From CAZHHH01 sp052400685 (GTDB lineage: Bacteria > Bacteroidota > Bacteroidia > Bacteroidales > Marinilabiliaceae), in assembly GCA_052400685.1 (NCBI GenBank), contig JBQTGJ010000002.1: a DNA stretch of 64,000 nt; one strand, 5' to 3'. The notes beneath the pieces are model-generated. The model saw only the letters and a list, made by a program, of their open reading frames with translations, made no database searches and was not told the origin of the DNA. Within the stretch, counting starts at the first letter, position 1; the number at the start of each line of letters is the position of its first letter. This document shows, piece by piece, positions 34,789 to 44,021 of this stretch. The position numbers and the translations under genes were made by a program.

Positions 34789-37700
34789 CAGTGTTAAACT
34801 CATTAAGCCAACGACTACATCGTTAGCTGTACTTTCGATACTTAAGGATTTTAAATTTTTCAACTGATTCAAAGGTAAATCAACTAAAATACCAGCTCCA
34901 CCATCAATCTCTCTTCCATACACTTCATTTTTGTCAATTCCGAGTTCTTCGCCCAAATGGCGACTAATACTACCTGTTTTAAACGCGACCCGAAATGGGT
35001 TTGGTCGTTTAAGTTGAAAAGCGTACATATCAGTATATAAATCCTGCTCTACAGGCAACCAATTATCGGGATTTACCAAATCCAGTGCGTCAACAGTTCC
35101 ATCGGTATAAGTGATTTTCACTTTACCATTGGGGATATGACATTGCATATGATTTGTACTGCCTGCCAGCAACAAATAGGCGTGTCCGGCATTTCCGGTT
35201 AAAGGGATTTCAACTTTATCCGGATAATTATCCCAAAGAGTCGTAAAAACAATGTTAGGCTTAGTACTATCGGCGACTGTTCTGAAAGGAATTTTAAAAG
35301 GCGTATTATACACCTCATTTTTAACCGCCGATCTGAAGCCGGCATCGTCAATAACGGCTGTATGCATCGGATGACACCACTCACCTATTCCCTGTGTTGG
35401 AATTTGCAATGTTGTATATGGCGATCGGGGCGTTAGATACGCCTGATCAAAAATATCGGTAACCGACGCATTAAAATAAGCGTCTAAAGAAACCATTGTA
35501 TAGCTGGCTTTCCTATTGATGACATTCCAGTTAATCAACTTAGTCCGGAAAATAAGGCTATCATCTTTACCAATTAATTCTAAAGAATTGGTTCCGAAGA
35601 GACTGACAGAATGAGGGACCTCGAACCATGCACTTGTTTCGTTGCCCCGTATCTCAACTGATTTTTTTAATTGGTAACTCCCTTTGTTAAGAATGAATGC
35701 GCCAACAAAAGGAACATTCTGATTATTCTTAATTTTAAATTTAAGCCGATCATCTTCGGCCGGGTAAATGACTTCGAATGGTTCTTTTAACTGAATATTA
35801 ATTGGTTCCCACCAACGCATATCACCTTGTTCCAACTGAACAAATAATGTATGATGCCCAACGTCACCCTTAAGACGGCCCGACAATGAGTGATTTGAGA
35901 AGGATTCATCAGTTAGAATATTTTGGGGATCATATATCTCTAAAATCTTACCAACAGATTTTAATTGCCAACTGTTTCCAGGCACTCCTTGCCTGACGTA
36001 ATCGGATTTCAAAAAGGGTTCGCCTTCCCAAATAATGTTAATATCAGCACTATCCAACTTATTGCAGGTAATGCGTATCATTGGCACACCAACACTTTCG
36101 ACCAAAGCCCACGAATGCTTCTTACCATTCACAAGAACCTCTTTAACACGTGATTTCCCGGCCTTTATCATTAAGTCAACCGATATATTATCTTTGAGTC
36201 TGTTTATAATAGTATAAACGCAAGAGCCGTTATCCCTCTTAAACCGATACGTAATATCAGCATTTTCAAACTTTGCATGATCCCATTGAGAAGGAAATCC
36301 AGGTTGAATCACTAACCGATTATTCAACAAATCGGGTTTTATACCAAATAATCCTTGAACAATGGCGCGTGAATACATCCCAACCGGATCGCCAAAATCG
36401 CGGTAACATTCGCCTCTTGCTTTATCATAGAAGCTTATTTGGCCAATATTTCCGGGACTGCTACCCAAATACATCCCGTCCAATACCGAACTTTTAAAAA
36501 GTTTAAAGGCCTTCTCATATCTGCCGGATTGCCAATATGCCAATGCCGTATGAGCCACTTCGGCAAAAGCCACATTATTAATAGACCATGAATATGGGAA
36601 CCAATGGGTTGTAGAAATCGTTTCATAATTATCATCCTTCAGCCCCTTCGCTATTACGGGGATGTGAGGAATTTCAGTATCGATATACCGGGTGGCCTGA
36701 TAAGCCTGAAAAATATCCGGGACATCAGAATCTATCGCATGATAAACGGTCCATATTGCGGCATCGGGATGAATATTTCCGGGTGCCAAAAAATCGATAT
36801 ATTCAGCCCAACACCCCTTTTCGGGCATCCATAATTTGCTATTGATTGCGGCAATAATTTTTTCAGCTTCCTCTGAATAAGGTTTTGGATCCACACCAAT
36901 TTTTGATGCAATAAGAGCGGCTAACCTATTGGCTCTGTAATTATAAGAAGAAGAATGAGTCACGGCACCGCTATTATAGTACAAGGCATCGCTGGCCCAA
37001 ATGCTGGCATAGGCATCGTACAATCCATCATCATCGGGATCGAAATTTCTTTTTTCCCATTTAAGATGAAGTTCAATGACCGGCCATATTTTTTTGGCAT
37101 AATCCCAATCGCCTGTCCAATTCAAATGCCATAACAATTCATCAATATAACATAGATTCATGTCATAGTGGTGCATTTTTGTATTTTGTCCGGGGTTACG
37201 ACAGATATACCCGTTACTGTACATTGGCGTCCCCCATATTTTAGCTGCTCTGGCAAAATGCCTAAGCGTATCCTGAGCAGGATGGGGTATGACAGGCTCA
37301 ACCTGTGTAACCTGTGATGCAGCATAATTATCAAAATGCATTCGTGCACGGTCGTGCCATCCGAGGCAATCGCCAGTATAGGCGGCTCTCCAGCCATTTA
37401 AAGGCATCCGCCAGCCAATAGCCCCATGCATCCAACAACTATCCCAAATAGCATCAGCCGCCGTACTTAAAACACCTCCCAATGGATTAATATATTGATC
37501 GGGGGTCTCAATTTTAACCGTATTCGCAATTTCAATTCTTTTTTCTTCAGCACGATCAAATAAGGATTGTAGCTTATTTTCATGAAATACGTCGTCTCCT
37601 TTTAATTGAAAAGCAAGATATAATTCACCACTACTTTTAAGTACTGTTTTAGCCGTTAAAACAGGGATGTCGTTTAAAGCTTCCGAGGCCCAAACCTGCA

Positions 37701-38544
37701 AAGGAGAATCTAATTTATAAGGAGAGCTAATTTTCAATTTCGAGCCAGCAGGGAAAATCCCCTCTATACTTTTTGGCTGTTTTGTATTCTGACCATAGTT
37801 CAACACAAAACGATTCTGCGCAATCGTATAAGCATTTCCTTTGCAAGCCTCCGTGTGCAAATCAAAACAATCGGGCTTATCGACACCTAAATCGCCATTT
37901 CGGGAAAAGCGCTTGTTGCTGGCGCCCCCGTACATGCAAAAGAGCTCAATGCCCCCGGGCAAATTACTCGTTGTAATCTGCATGACCATTCCATCAGCAT
38001 TAGCCAGAGCAAGAACTTTCAGTTTTATGGTCCCTTCTCCAATAACCGGATCTTTGATTTCATAAATCCGTGTTCCCGGATAATAAATTGATTTAATAAA
38101 ATCAGCCTTGTTAAGCCAAATACTTTTCTGGTTAGCCACAATCCCGAACTGAAGGTTGCCACCCATATCAGGCATAAAAAATCCAAACTCAGGCACATCA
38201 CTCGTTTCAAGCCTAAAAGCGGTATTTGTGCCATAAAGAGCCCTGGTAAATTTTTTATCTCCGTTGATTATTACAAAACCGTTATTCTCGGGTTTGTAAC
38301 GTAATGTTCGTTCAACAGGCTCACTGTTAATTGACGTCAGCTGCGCAGCGACATTGACAGAACCAATAAACAGAAAAATAAATAGTGCTTGCAGGAAAAG
38401 CCCAACTTCAGCGTTACGCTTACCCGGTAAATGGTCACTTACACCAGCAAACACACGTTTCTCAATTTTCAAAAGCCTCCGCAATAAGCCATCCTTGTGG
38501 GGCACAGGCGTTTTTCTGCAAGCACCAAATATTAAAATCTTCAT
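34741..38544 (-). CDS. DUF4450-type (alpha/alpha)6 glycosidase-like protein, signal peptide split by a mobile element
   Basis: This large secreted enzyme of the six-hairpin glycosidase type common in pectin loci has no confirmed substrate here. The frame encodes 1267 residues. Residues 1-6 (MKILIF) and 56 onward (IFLFIGSVNVAAQ) join into a perfect signal peptide if residues 7-55 are removed. Those 49 residues are encoded by a 143-bp element plus its AAAT duplication. The DUF4450 region starts near residue 80 (YKPENNGFVIINGDKKF). The barrel includes GWRMPLNGWRAAYTGDCLGWHDRAR near 380 (in two blocks), HYDMNLCYIDELLWHLNWTG near 450 and STTHWFPYSWSINNVAFAEV near 645. A beta-sandwich C-terminus follows. 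The final residues MKRDLEIVPHTQEDD come from a junction repeat. Whether the extended form is still secreted is uncertain. Confidence 0.7.
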   Translation of the reverse strand: MKILIFGACRKTPVPHKDGLLRRLLKIEKRVFAGVSDHLPGKRNAEVGLFLQALFIFLFIGSVNVAAQLTSINSEPVERTLRYKPENNGFVIINGDKKFTRALYGTNTAFRLETSDVPEFGFFMPDMGGNLQFGIVANQKSIWLNKADFIKSIYYPGTRIYEIKDPVIGEGTIKLKVLALANADGMVMQITTSNLPGGIELFCMYGGASNKRFSRNGDLGVDKPDCFDLHTEACKGNAYTIAQNRFVLNYGQNTKQPKSIEGIFPAGSKLKISSPYKLDSPLQVWASEALNDIPVLTAKTVLKSSGELYLAFQLKGDDVFHENKLQSLFDRAEEKRIEIANTVKIETPDQYINPLGGVLSTAADAIWDSCWMHGAIGWRMPLNGWRAAYTGDCLGWHDRARMHFDNYAASQVTQVEPVIPHPAQDTLRHFARAAKIWGTPMYSNGYICRNPGQNTKMHHYDMNLCYIDELLWHLNWTGDWDYAKKIWPVIELHLKWEKRNFDPDDDGLYDAYASIWASDALYYNSGAVTHSSSYNYRANRLAALIASKIGVDPKPYSEEAEKIIAAINSKLWMPEKGCWAEYIDFLAPGNIHPDAAIWTVYHAIDSDVPDIFQAYQATRYIDTEIPHIPVIAKGLKDDNYETISTTHWFPYSWSINNVAFAEVAHTALAYWQSGRYEKAFKLFKSSVLDGMYLGSSPGNIGQISFYDKARGECYRDFGDPVGMYSRAIVQGLFGIKPDLLNNRLVIQPGFPSQWDHAKFENADITYRFKRDNGSCVYTIINRLKDNISVDLMIKAGKSRVKEVLVNGKKHSWALVESVGVPMIRITCNKLDSADINIIWEGEPFLKSDYVRQGVPGNSWQLKSVGKILEIYDPQNILTDESFSNHSLSGRLKGDVGHHTLFVQLEQGDMRWWEPINIQLKEPFEVIYPAEDDRLKFKIKNNQNVPFVGAFILNKGSYQLKKSVEIRGNETSAWFEVPHSVSLFGTNSLELIGKDDSLIFRTKLINWNVINRKASYTMVSLDAYFNASVTDIFDQAYLTPRSPYTTLQIPTQGIGEWCHPMHTAVIDDAGFRSAVKNEVYNTPFKIPFRTVADSTKPNIVFTTLWDNYPDKVEIPLTGNAGHAYLLLAGSTNHMQCHIPNGKVKITYTDGTVDALDLVNPDNWLPVEQDLYTDMYAFQLKRPNPFRVAFKTGSISRHLGEELGIDKNEVYGREIDGGAGILVDLPLNQLKNLKSLSIESTANDVVVGLMSLTLMKRDLEIVPHTQEDD
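38384..38526. mobile_element. MITE-like element, type 2, 143 bp, inside a coding sequence
   Basis: The ends are AGTGCTTGCAGGAAAAGCCC at 38384 and, in reverse from 38526, GGTGCTTGCAGAAAAACGCC. AAAT flanks both sides (38380-38383 and 38527-38530). Element plus one AAAT is 147 bp, exactly 49 codons, and all are sense codons in the host gene. Confidence 0.93.
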
Positions 38545-38562
38545 CCAGAATCAATTTATTAT

Positions 38563-38698
38563 AGTTTGTCTATAAAGTTCAACTTCTGCGTTACGCCTGT
38601 TCTCAAAATAATCATTTACAGCAGCAAACACATATTTCCCGAGCTGCGCAAGCCCTGAATCTGAACTTTATAGCAAACTCCCGACTTTATGGACAATC
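38563..38698. mobile_element. MITE-like element, type 1, between two pectin genes
   Basis: The left end is AGTTTGTCTATAAAGTTC, and the right end, in reverse, is GATTGTCCATAAAGTCGGG. The interior has CTGCGTTACGCC, AATAATCATTTACAG and GCGCAAGCCCTGAATCTG. It starts 18 bp upstream of the DUF4450 ATG, so that gene has one element on each side of its start codon. Confidence 0.85.
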
Positions 38699-38704
38699 GG
38701 TAAA

Positions 38705-40837
38705 TTAAGGCATTACTTTTAAATCTTCCCACATCACATTCCATGTTCCGTCTTTAGGAAATCCGGGAGTTTCCACGGTATTGCCATCCCAACCTGCACA
38801 CATCATGGCAACAGCTGTTAGCAAGCCCCCATTACCAGGTAAGTATACCCTTAAGCGACTATCCTGATAATTATGACCATTAACCAGATAGGTATTGGTT
38901 CGTTTGTCCATTAGTAATGCCCCGACAGCTTTATCCGGTTCGCCCAACCGAGCGGCGCACATGGCCGTCATTGGGTAATCCCATCCCCAGGTTTTTCCCC
39001 AGTTCCAGTTATCCCAAACCCAATGTAGGGTATTTTTCATATAATCGACTCTCACCAATTTACATTTAGGAAGCATACCCATTGCACCCAAAACGGCAGG
39101 ATGGTCAGAGGTAAAACGGATATCCTGGTAAGTATCCACAGCATCCTCTGCGGCAAGATATAACCCATCTTTAGAGGCTAAAGGAGACAGCTTTGCGATC
39201 AATTCGTCCCATTGTTCACTTCTTTTTTCGCCGGCCCGGACTCTCCATTGTTGTGCCACTTCCATGGCATAATGCCAATACGACAATTCAAATGGCGGAT
39301 TAACAGTTTCAGCAGCCCTTAATGTTTCCTGTGCAGGGATTAATCCTTTCAGCACATATCGGCCATCCTGCAAATCGTAGGTTGCAAATGAAGCCATAAA
39401 TTCAGCGGTCGCATTAACCAGTGCCCCATATTTTTTAATAACCTCCTCGGAAGGATGATCGCGATACACCAATTCGGCCATATAGATAAAATGAGGTTGT
39501 TGCCAAATTAAAAAAGAACCTGTTGACGAAGGGGCCTCTAAAGCAGAAGGGTCGGTCATTTTCATCCATCTCACACCATCAAACCCCTGCCTTTCGGCAA
39601 TTGATTTTGCAACAGGATAAGCTTTTGAATACCAGTCCAAACTACGCTCTAACAAATCGATATGATTCCACAAGGCAAACTGAACGGCATGCCACCAATG
39701 CATTTCAAGATGGAATTTCCCAAACCAACTATTATACGTCAGGCCGGTTTCCTGGGGCGGAATATCACCCGCACATTGAATAGCCATTAAATATTGCGAT
39801 AAAATAACACGACGCTCTAACTCTAAAGCTCTGCTGTCAGTACATTTGGAAAAATCAATTGCGCCCCCTTTCTGCCAAAAAGAGCGCCAATAATCAGAGG
39901 CATTAGCAAAAATATCATCCATTGCGGGTTTACTTGCCGGAGGCATTTGTTCCGTAAAAGCACAAGTAAACGCAAAGTGATCAGAGGTTGGTTTAAGTAT
40001 AAAATAATGAGGTGCCATTTCTTCCACAACGGCTTTACCAGCCCATTGAATCTTCACAAAATAGACACTCTTATCCAGAGTTCTCTTTAACACACAATAA
40101 CCGTCACCCTTTTCAACCATTTCCGTTTTATGCTTTTCGGGTGAATTCCAATCTGTCGCAGAATCGGTATGTTTCCCTGTTGGGTAGGGAAATTTAAAAC
40201 TAATCTTTAATTGTTCCTGATTAATAAGATGAGATGATATATCCGCTTTAATCTCATCCAGCTTCGGATCACAGGCGGTCTTCACAACAACGGAGTCCCC
40301 CTCAATGGTATAATTACTTTCAATAATACCATCCCACAATTTTAATTGCTGATGAATATCCTTAAAATCTTTTTGTTCAGCAGCCTGTCCGTCTTTCTTC
40401 GTAATCTCTAAACCAACATACCCTAAATGTAAACGATGCGGATTGGCCCGATACCAATTGGCGGCGTCGTGAGGTCTCCCTTTCTCTTTAAACTGAACGG
40501 CATAAACCTCATCATGGCCTCTAAAGTCATAAGTTTTAAGCGTCTCCTCAAATTTATAATTATTGGGGTTTGCAAAACTGTGCCAGCCCCATTGAGACTG
40601 AGTGCCCAGAGGAACACCATTTTTATAATCCTCAGGAAATGTTTGTAAACCTGAAGCATCCACCGTAAAAGCAAAGTTGCCGTTTCCGACAGATAACGAA
40701 CTCAATGAATCAAATTGCGATATCATTGGGCTATTTCTCTCTATTACAGCAAATCTGTCAATTCTTTCAGGTGCTTTGGTTTTACATGCAAACAATGCGA
40801 GACCCATTGTTGCGAGCAAAAATAGATTTTTCTTCAT
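38705..40837 (-). CDS. Putative (alpha/alpha)6-barrel glycosidase lipoprotein, GH65/GH95-like
   Basis: This 710-residue protein has a lipoprotein signal (FLLATMGLALFACKTK, Cys at residue 18). The N-terminal beta-sandwich carries LSVGNGNFAFTVDASGLQTF and TQSQWGWHSFANP. The helical barrel has LEMHWWHAVQFALWNHIDLL near residue 375, a run of conserved aromatic and acidic residues that may form the active site, and VWDNWNWGKTWGWDYPMTAM near 625. The fold is inferred from similarity to proteins annotated as GH65 N-terminal or GH95-like in Bacteroidota. I cannot assign a CAZy family. Its place between the lyase and DUF4450 genes suggests trimming of a pectin side chain or oligomer at the cell surface or in the periplasm. 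Confidence 0.6.
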   Translation of the reverse strand: MKKNLFLLATMGLALFACKTKAPERIDRFAVIERNSPMISQFDSLSSLSVGNGNFAFTVDASGLQTFPEDYKNGVPLGTQSQWGWHSFANPNNYKFEETLKTYDFRGHDEVYAVQFKEKGRPHDAANWYRANPHRLHLGYVGLEITKKDGQAAEQKDFKDIHQQLKLWDGIIESNYTIEGDSVVVKTACDPKLDEIKADISSHLINQEQLKISFKFPYPTGKHTDSATDWNSPEKHKTEMVEKGDGYCVLKRTLDKSVYFVKIQWAGKAVVEEMAPHYFILKPTSDHFAFTCAFTEQMPPASKPAMDDIFANASDYWRSFWQKGGAIDFSKCTDSRALELERRVILSQYLMAIQCAGDIPPQETGLTYNSWFGKFHLEMHWWHAVQFALWNHIDLLERSLDWYSKAYPVAKSIAERQGFDGVRWMKMTDPSALEAPSSTGSFLIWQQPHFIYMAELVYRDHPSEEVIKKYGALVNATAEFMASFATYDLQDGRYVLKGLIPAQETLRAAETVNPPFELSYWHYAMEVAQQWRVRAGEKRSEQWDELIAKLSPLASKDGLYLAAEDAVDTYQDIRFTSDHPAVLGAMGMLPKCKLVRVDYMKNTLHWVWDNWNWGKTWGWDYPMTAMCAARLGEPDKAVGALLMDKRTNTYLVNGHNYQDSRLRVYLPGNGGLLTAVAMMCAGWDGNTVETPGFPKDGTWNVMWEDLKVMP

Positions 40838-40882
40838 ACCATTAGAATTTGTGTTGATATTTAGTTCTGTTCTTCATTTACA

Positions 40883-41535
40883 ATCGTGTTTGTCTATAAA
40901 GTCCGACTTCTGCGTTATGCTTGCTCTCAAAATGGTCATTTACGAAAAGTAAACTCACATTTTTCGAGCGGCGCAAGCCTTGNNNNNNNNNNNNNNNNNN
41001 NNNNNNNNNNNNNNNNNNNNNNNNNNNNNNNNNNNNNNNNNNNNNNNNNNNNNNNNNNNNNNNNNNNNNNNNNNNNNTACGACCACTTTATCGTGTCCGG
41101 CTATAAAGTCCCGACTTCTGCGTTATGCTTGCTCTCAAAATGGTCATTTACGAAAAATAAACTCACATTTTTCGAGCGGCGCAAGCCTTGAATTTGAACT
41201 TTATTGCTCAAACACTTCACTTGATGCACGACCACTTTATCGTGTCCGGCTATAAAGTCCCGACTTCTGCGTTACGCTTGTACCCAAAATAATCATTTAC
41301 GGAAAGTAAACTCACATTTTTCGAGCGGCGCAAGCCTTGAATTTGAACTTTATTGCTCAAACACTTCACTTGATGCACGACCACTTTATCGTGTCCGGCT
41401 ATAAAGTCCCGACTTCTGCGTTACGCTTGTACCCAAAATAATCATTTACGGAAAGTAAACTCACATTTTTCGAGCGGCGCAAGCCTTGAATTTGAACTTT
41501 ATTGCTCAAACACTTCACTTGATGCACAGGGACTA
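40883..41535. repeat. 149-bp tandem array derived from the type-1 MITE-like element
   Basis: Starting at 41101 the sequence repeats with a period of exactly 149 bp (CTATAAAGTCCCGACTTCTG at 41101, 41250 and 41399). An additional unit begins at 40892. The joins read GACCACTTTATCGTGTCCGG. Units 41250 and 41399 are nearly identical, whereas 41101 differs at several sites. The distance from the first unit to the second is 209 and includes an N run, so the true copy number is unknown. The array fills the 661-bp space between the PL1 and GH65-like genes and reaches into the PL1 reading frame. Confidence 0.93.
40983..41077. other. Assembly gap, 95 Ns
   Basis: The unknown bases start within one array unit just after GCGCAAGCCTTG and end in the join of another (TACGACCACTTTATCG). 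The gap is therefore internal to the tandem repeat and was most likely caused by it. Open frames drawn through it are meaningless. Confidence 0.98.
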
Positions 41536-44015
41536 AATAGTGCCTGCAAGAAAAGCCATGCTTCTGCGTTATGCCCGTCCCTCAAATGGTCATTTACGGA
41601 AGTTAAATCACATTTTTCGAACTTCAAAAGACTTGAATTTGCACATTTTTTTTCAAGCACATTAGATTTCTCGCTAATCTTAAATACAAAACCTGATGAT
41701 GTTTCATATTTTCCACCTTGCATAGCATTAAACAAGTAAGCTGGTTTACCCTCCTTTAATAAAAGTTGAGGACGCTCAAAACGGCCATACCGTTTAAGGT
41801 GCTTTGGCGCAGGCGGTTCTTCAATATAAGCATTCGCTTCAAACCAGGCAATTTTCGGTTCTGACCAGTTGATACCATCATCAGACGTAAAAATTAAACC
41901 TACATCATGATTAAAATATCCCATGTCTCTCATTAGCATTTTAAACACGCCATTTTCCATAAAGACGTAAGCATCTTCAACCTGCTTATTTCCGGGCTGT
42001 AATGACAGATCAATGATTGGATTTCCACGGTATCGTTTAAATTTGCTCTCTGCATTTTTAGCGATGGCTAAACCATACTTTCGATTTCCTCTGACTGCGC
42101 CTGTCTCAGATTTATAATTGTTAGCGTTCCAGGATTTATAATACAAATAACATTTCCCTGTTGAAGAAAACACCACCGCCGGATTTGTTGTACAGCAATC
42201 ATCCCAATGTCCTTCCTTCCCTGCGTCGAGAATGGGTTCATCTGACCGCGTCCATGGTCCATTTAATGACTTTGCTTTTGCCAATCCTATCCGTTTGGTA
42301 AATACTGTTTTATCTGAGTTTCCCATATAAAAAAGGTAATACATACCATCCTTATATTTAATATGCGGATTATGACAAGTGGTCGCATCAAAATACCCCT
42401 CTCTCGGCGCTAAAACGGTCTCCACAAATGTATAGGGGCCTTCCGGTTTATCAGCAACCGCATGGGCAATCTCACTTTTATGAATCCAGCCTCCCATGCC
42501 ATATTTCTTTGGCCAACGAGAATAAAACACATGTACCTGACCTCTTTCGTCATATATGGGTGTACATCCCCACACATAGTATCCCGATGTTTCTAAAATC
42601 CGGCCTTCAGGTTCAAGACGATTGCTAAAATCTGATATTTTATCCTGCGGATAACGATTCGTAATTTCTTTACTTACCGATGGCTTTAGCACCGTTTGGC
42701 CAGGCTCACTGTCTTTAATAATGTTGTTTAAATAAACTTCCAGATTAGTATAATACTTACTCAATGAGTATAAACTCCCATCAAGGTCTGACAATGCATT
42801 TAACCCATGCTCCTTTTCCCAGTCGTCGGGCATACCATCCATATCGCCATCAATTTCCGGCGTGCCCTTTTTTAGCACAGGCCAACCTCCCACATCGTCC
42901 GGCGAATCTATAATACCTTTATTTCCACCTCCAAATGTTTTTCCTCCTGAGACGTTTCCAGTGGCAACTTCCTCAATAATACGACTATCGTAACTATCTC
43001 TTTTTAAGCTACAACCGGCATATTTCAAGACCTTTTCATAAGCTTTTCCGGGTGTATCTTCTTTAATTTCAACAAGTTTAAATGGCGCATTCATTTTTAC
43101 AACAGGATCTTTAGTCCCTACTCCTAACCAATTATTGCTGCTAACAGAATCGCTCCCTACCATTACATTATTTGAAATAAATAAAGACGTTGTTCCATCC
43201 TCTGCCGGTTCGTAAAATGTGGCGTTTATATATTCAGCTGTTGCAGGTCCGGGTTTGTAATAATTGGCTACAAAATTTATTTTTCCTCCACGACCTCCAC
43301 CATATGCCGCTTTGTATCCCCAGTTAAAAACCACATTGTTTCTAAAATCGACCGGACCATAACCGTCTGATGCAAACCTTGGGTTTCGACTGCTATGATT
43401 CGCTATTAAATTATGATGAAAGGAGGCGTTAGCCCCTCCCCAGATACCACCAAATCCATGAGCCCCTTTTGAATGTATCGATTTTGAAAGGCTATGGGTA
43501 ATCATACACCATTGCACTGTTACATTTTTTGAACGATAAACAGACAAGCACTCATCAACAGACCATGAAACAGAACAATGATCAAGAATTAAATTTTCGA
43601 TGTCTCGTCCGCCCATGGCATCATCTTCTATTTTGTTGCCCGCCCCCAGCCGAGAACGGAGATATCGGATAATCACATTATTTGCATTGATATATAATGG
43701 ATAACCTTTAATACAAATACCATCGCCAGGCGCAGATTGCCCGGCAATGGTAATACTATCATTATTTATTACAAGCTTAGACTTCAACTCAATGGTTCCG
43801 TCAACAGAGAACAATACGGTTCGACAACCTTTTTGCTCAATTGCATTTCGAAAACTACCGGGTCCGGAGTCATTCAGATTACTAACATATATAACTTTAC
43901 CACCTCTACCTCCGGCAGTATATTTCCCACAGCCTTCAGCTGTGGGAAATGACAATGTTTGACCAAATAACTGGCCACATAGAATTGAAATAAATATGAT
44001 TAACCAAAAGCGCAT
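41499..44015 (-). CDS. Pectate lyase (PL1) fused to a GH43-like beta-propeller, with repeat-encoded tail
   Basis: This bimodular secreted pectin enzyme has 838 residues. A signal peptide (MRFWLIIFISILCGQLFGQ) precedes the PL1 beta-helix (about 20-435): FPTAEGCGKYTAGGRGGKVI, SVSWSVDECLSVY, FHHNLIANHSSRNPRF and the end motif DGDMDGMPDDWEKEHGLNAL then YTNLEVYLNNII. From about 445 a five-blade propeller of the GH43 superfamily type begins: YYVWGCTPIYDERGQVHVFY, FDATTCHNPHIKYKDGMYYL, DDCCTTNPAVVF and QVEDAYVFMENGVFKML. Residues from about 785 on are encoded by a mobile element and the tandem array beside it, so they are not native. The stop at 41499 lies inside the array. Its start is 6 bp after the SusD stop, so it is in the same transcript. 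Confidence 0.85.
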   Translation of the reverse strand: MRFWLIIFISILCGQLFGQTLSFPTAEGCGKYTAGGRGGKVIYVSNLNDSGPGSFRNAIEQKGCRTVLFSVDGTIELKSKLVINNDSITIAGQSAPGDGICIKGYPLYINANNVIIRYLRSRLGAGNKIEDDAMGGRDIENLILDHCSVSWSVDECLSVYRSKNVTVQWCMITHSLSKSIHSKGAHGFGGIWGGANASFHHNLIANHSSRNPRFASDGYGPVDFRNNVVFNWGYKAAYGGGRGGKINFVANYYKPGPATAEYINATFYEPAEDGTTSLFISNNVMVGSDSVSSNNWLGVGTKDPVVKMNAPFKLVEIKEDTPGKAYEKVLKYAGCSLKRDSYDSRIIEEVATGNVSGGKTFGGGNKGIIDSPDDVGGWPVLKKGTPEIDGDMDGMPDDWEKEHGLNALSDLDGSLYSLSKYYTNLEVYLNNIIKDSEPGQTVLKPSVSKEITNRYPQDKISDFSNRLEPEGRILETSGYYVWGCTPIYDERGQVHVFYSRWPKKYGMGGWIHKSEIAHAVADKPEGPYTFVETVLAPREGYFDATTCHNPHIKYKDGMYYLFYMGNSDKTVFTKRIGLAKAKSLNGPWTRSDEPILDAGKEGHWDDCCTTNPAVVFSSTGKCYLYYKSWNANNYKSETGAVRGNRKYGLAIAKNAESKFKRYRGNPIIDLSLQPGNKQVEDAYVFMENGVFKMLMRDMGYFNHDVGLIFTSDDGINWSEPKIAWFEANAYIEEPPAPKHLKRYGRFERPQLLLKEGKPAYLFNAMQGGKYETSSGFVFKISEKSNVLEKKCANSSLLKFEKCDLTSVNDHLRDGHNAEAWLFLQALFSPCASSEVFEQ
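41539..41661. mobile_element. MITE-like element, type 2, at the 3' end of the PL1 gene
   Basis: The left end is AGTGCCTGCAAGAAAAGCC after AAAT (41535-41538). The right end, in reverse, is TGTGCTTGAAAAAAAATG. The core is CAAATGGTCATTTACGG. At 123 bp it is shorter than intact copies, and the right flank lacks the AAAT duplication, suggesting later deletion. It is open in the PL1 frame. Confidence 0.8.
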
Positions 44016-44021
44016 AATAAT

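Noticed and set aside
40886..41255. Frames running through the N region
   Set aside because: They are drawn across unknown bases and entirely within tandem repeat DNA.
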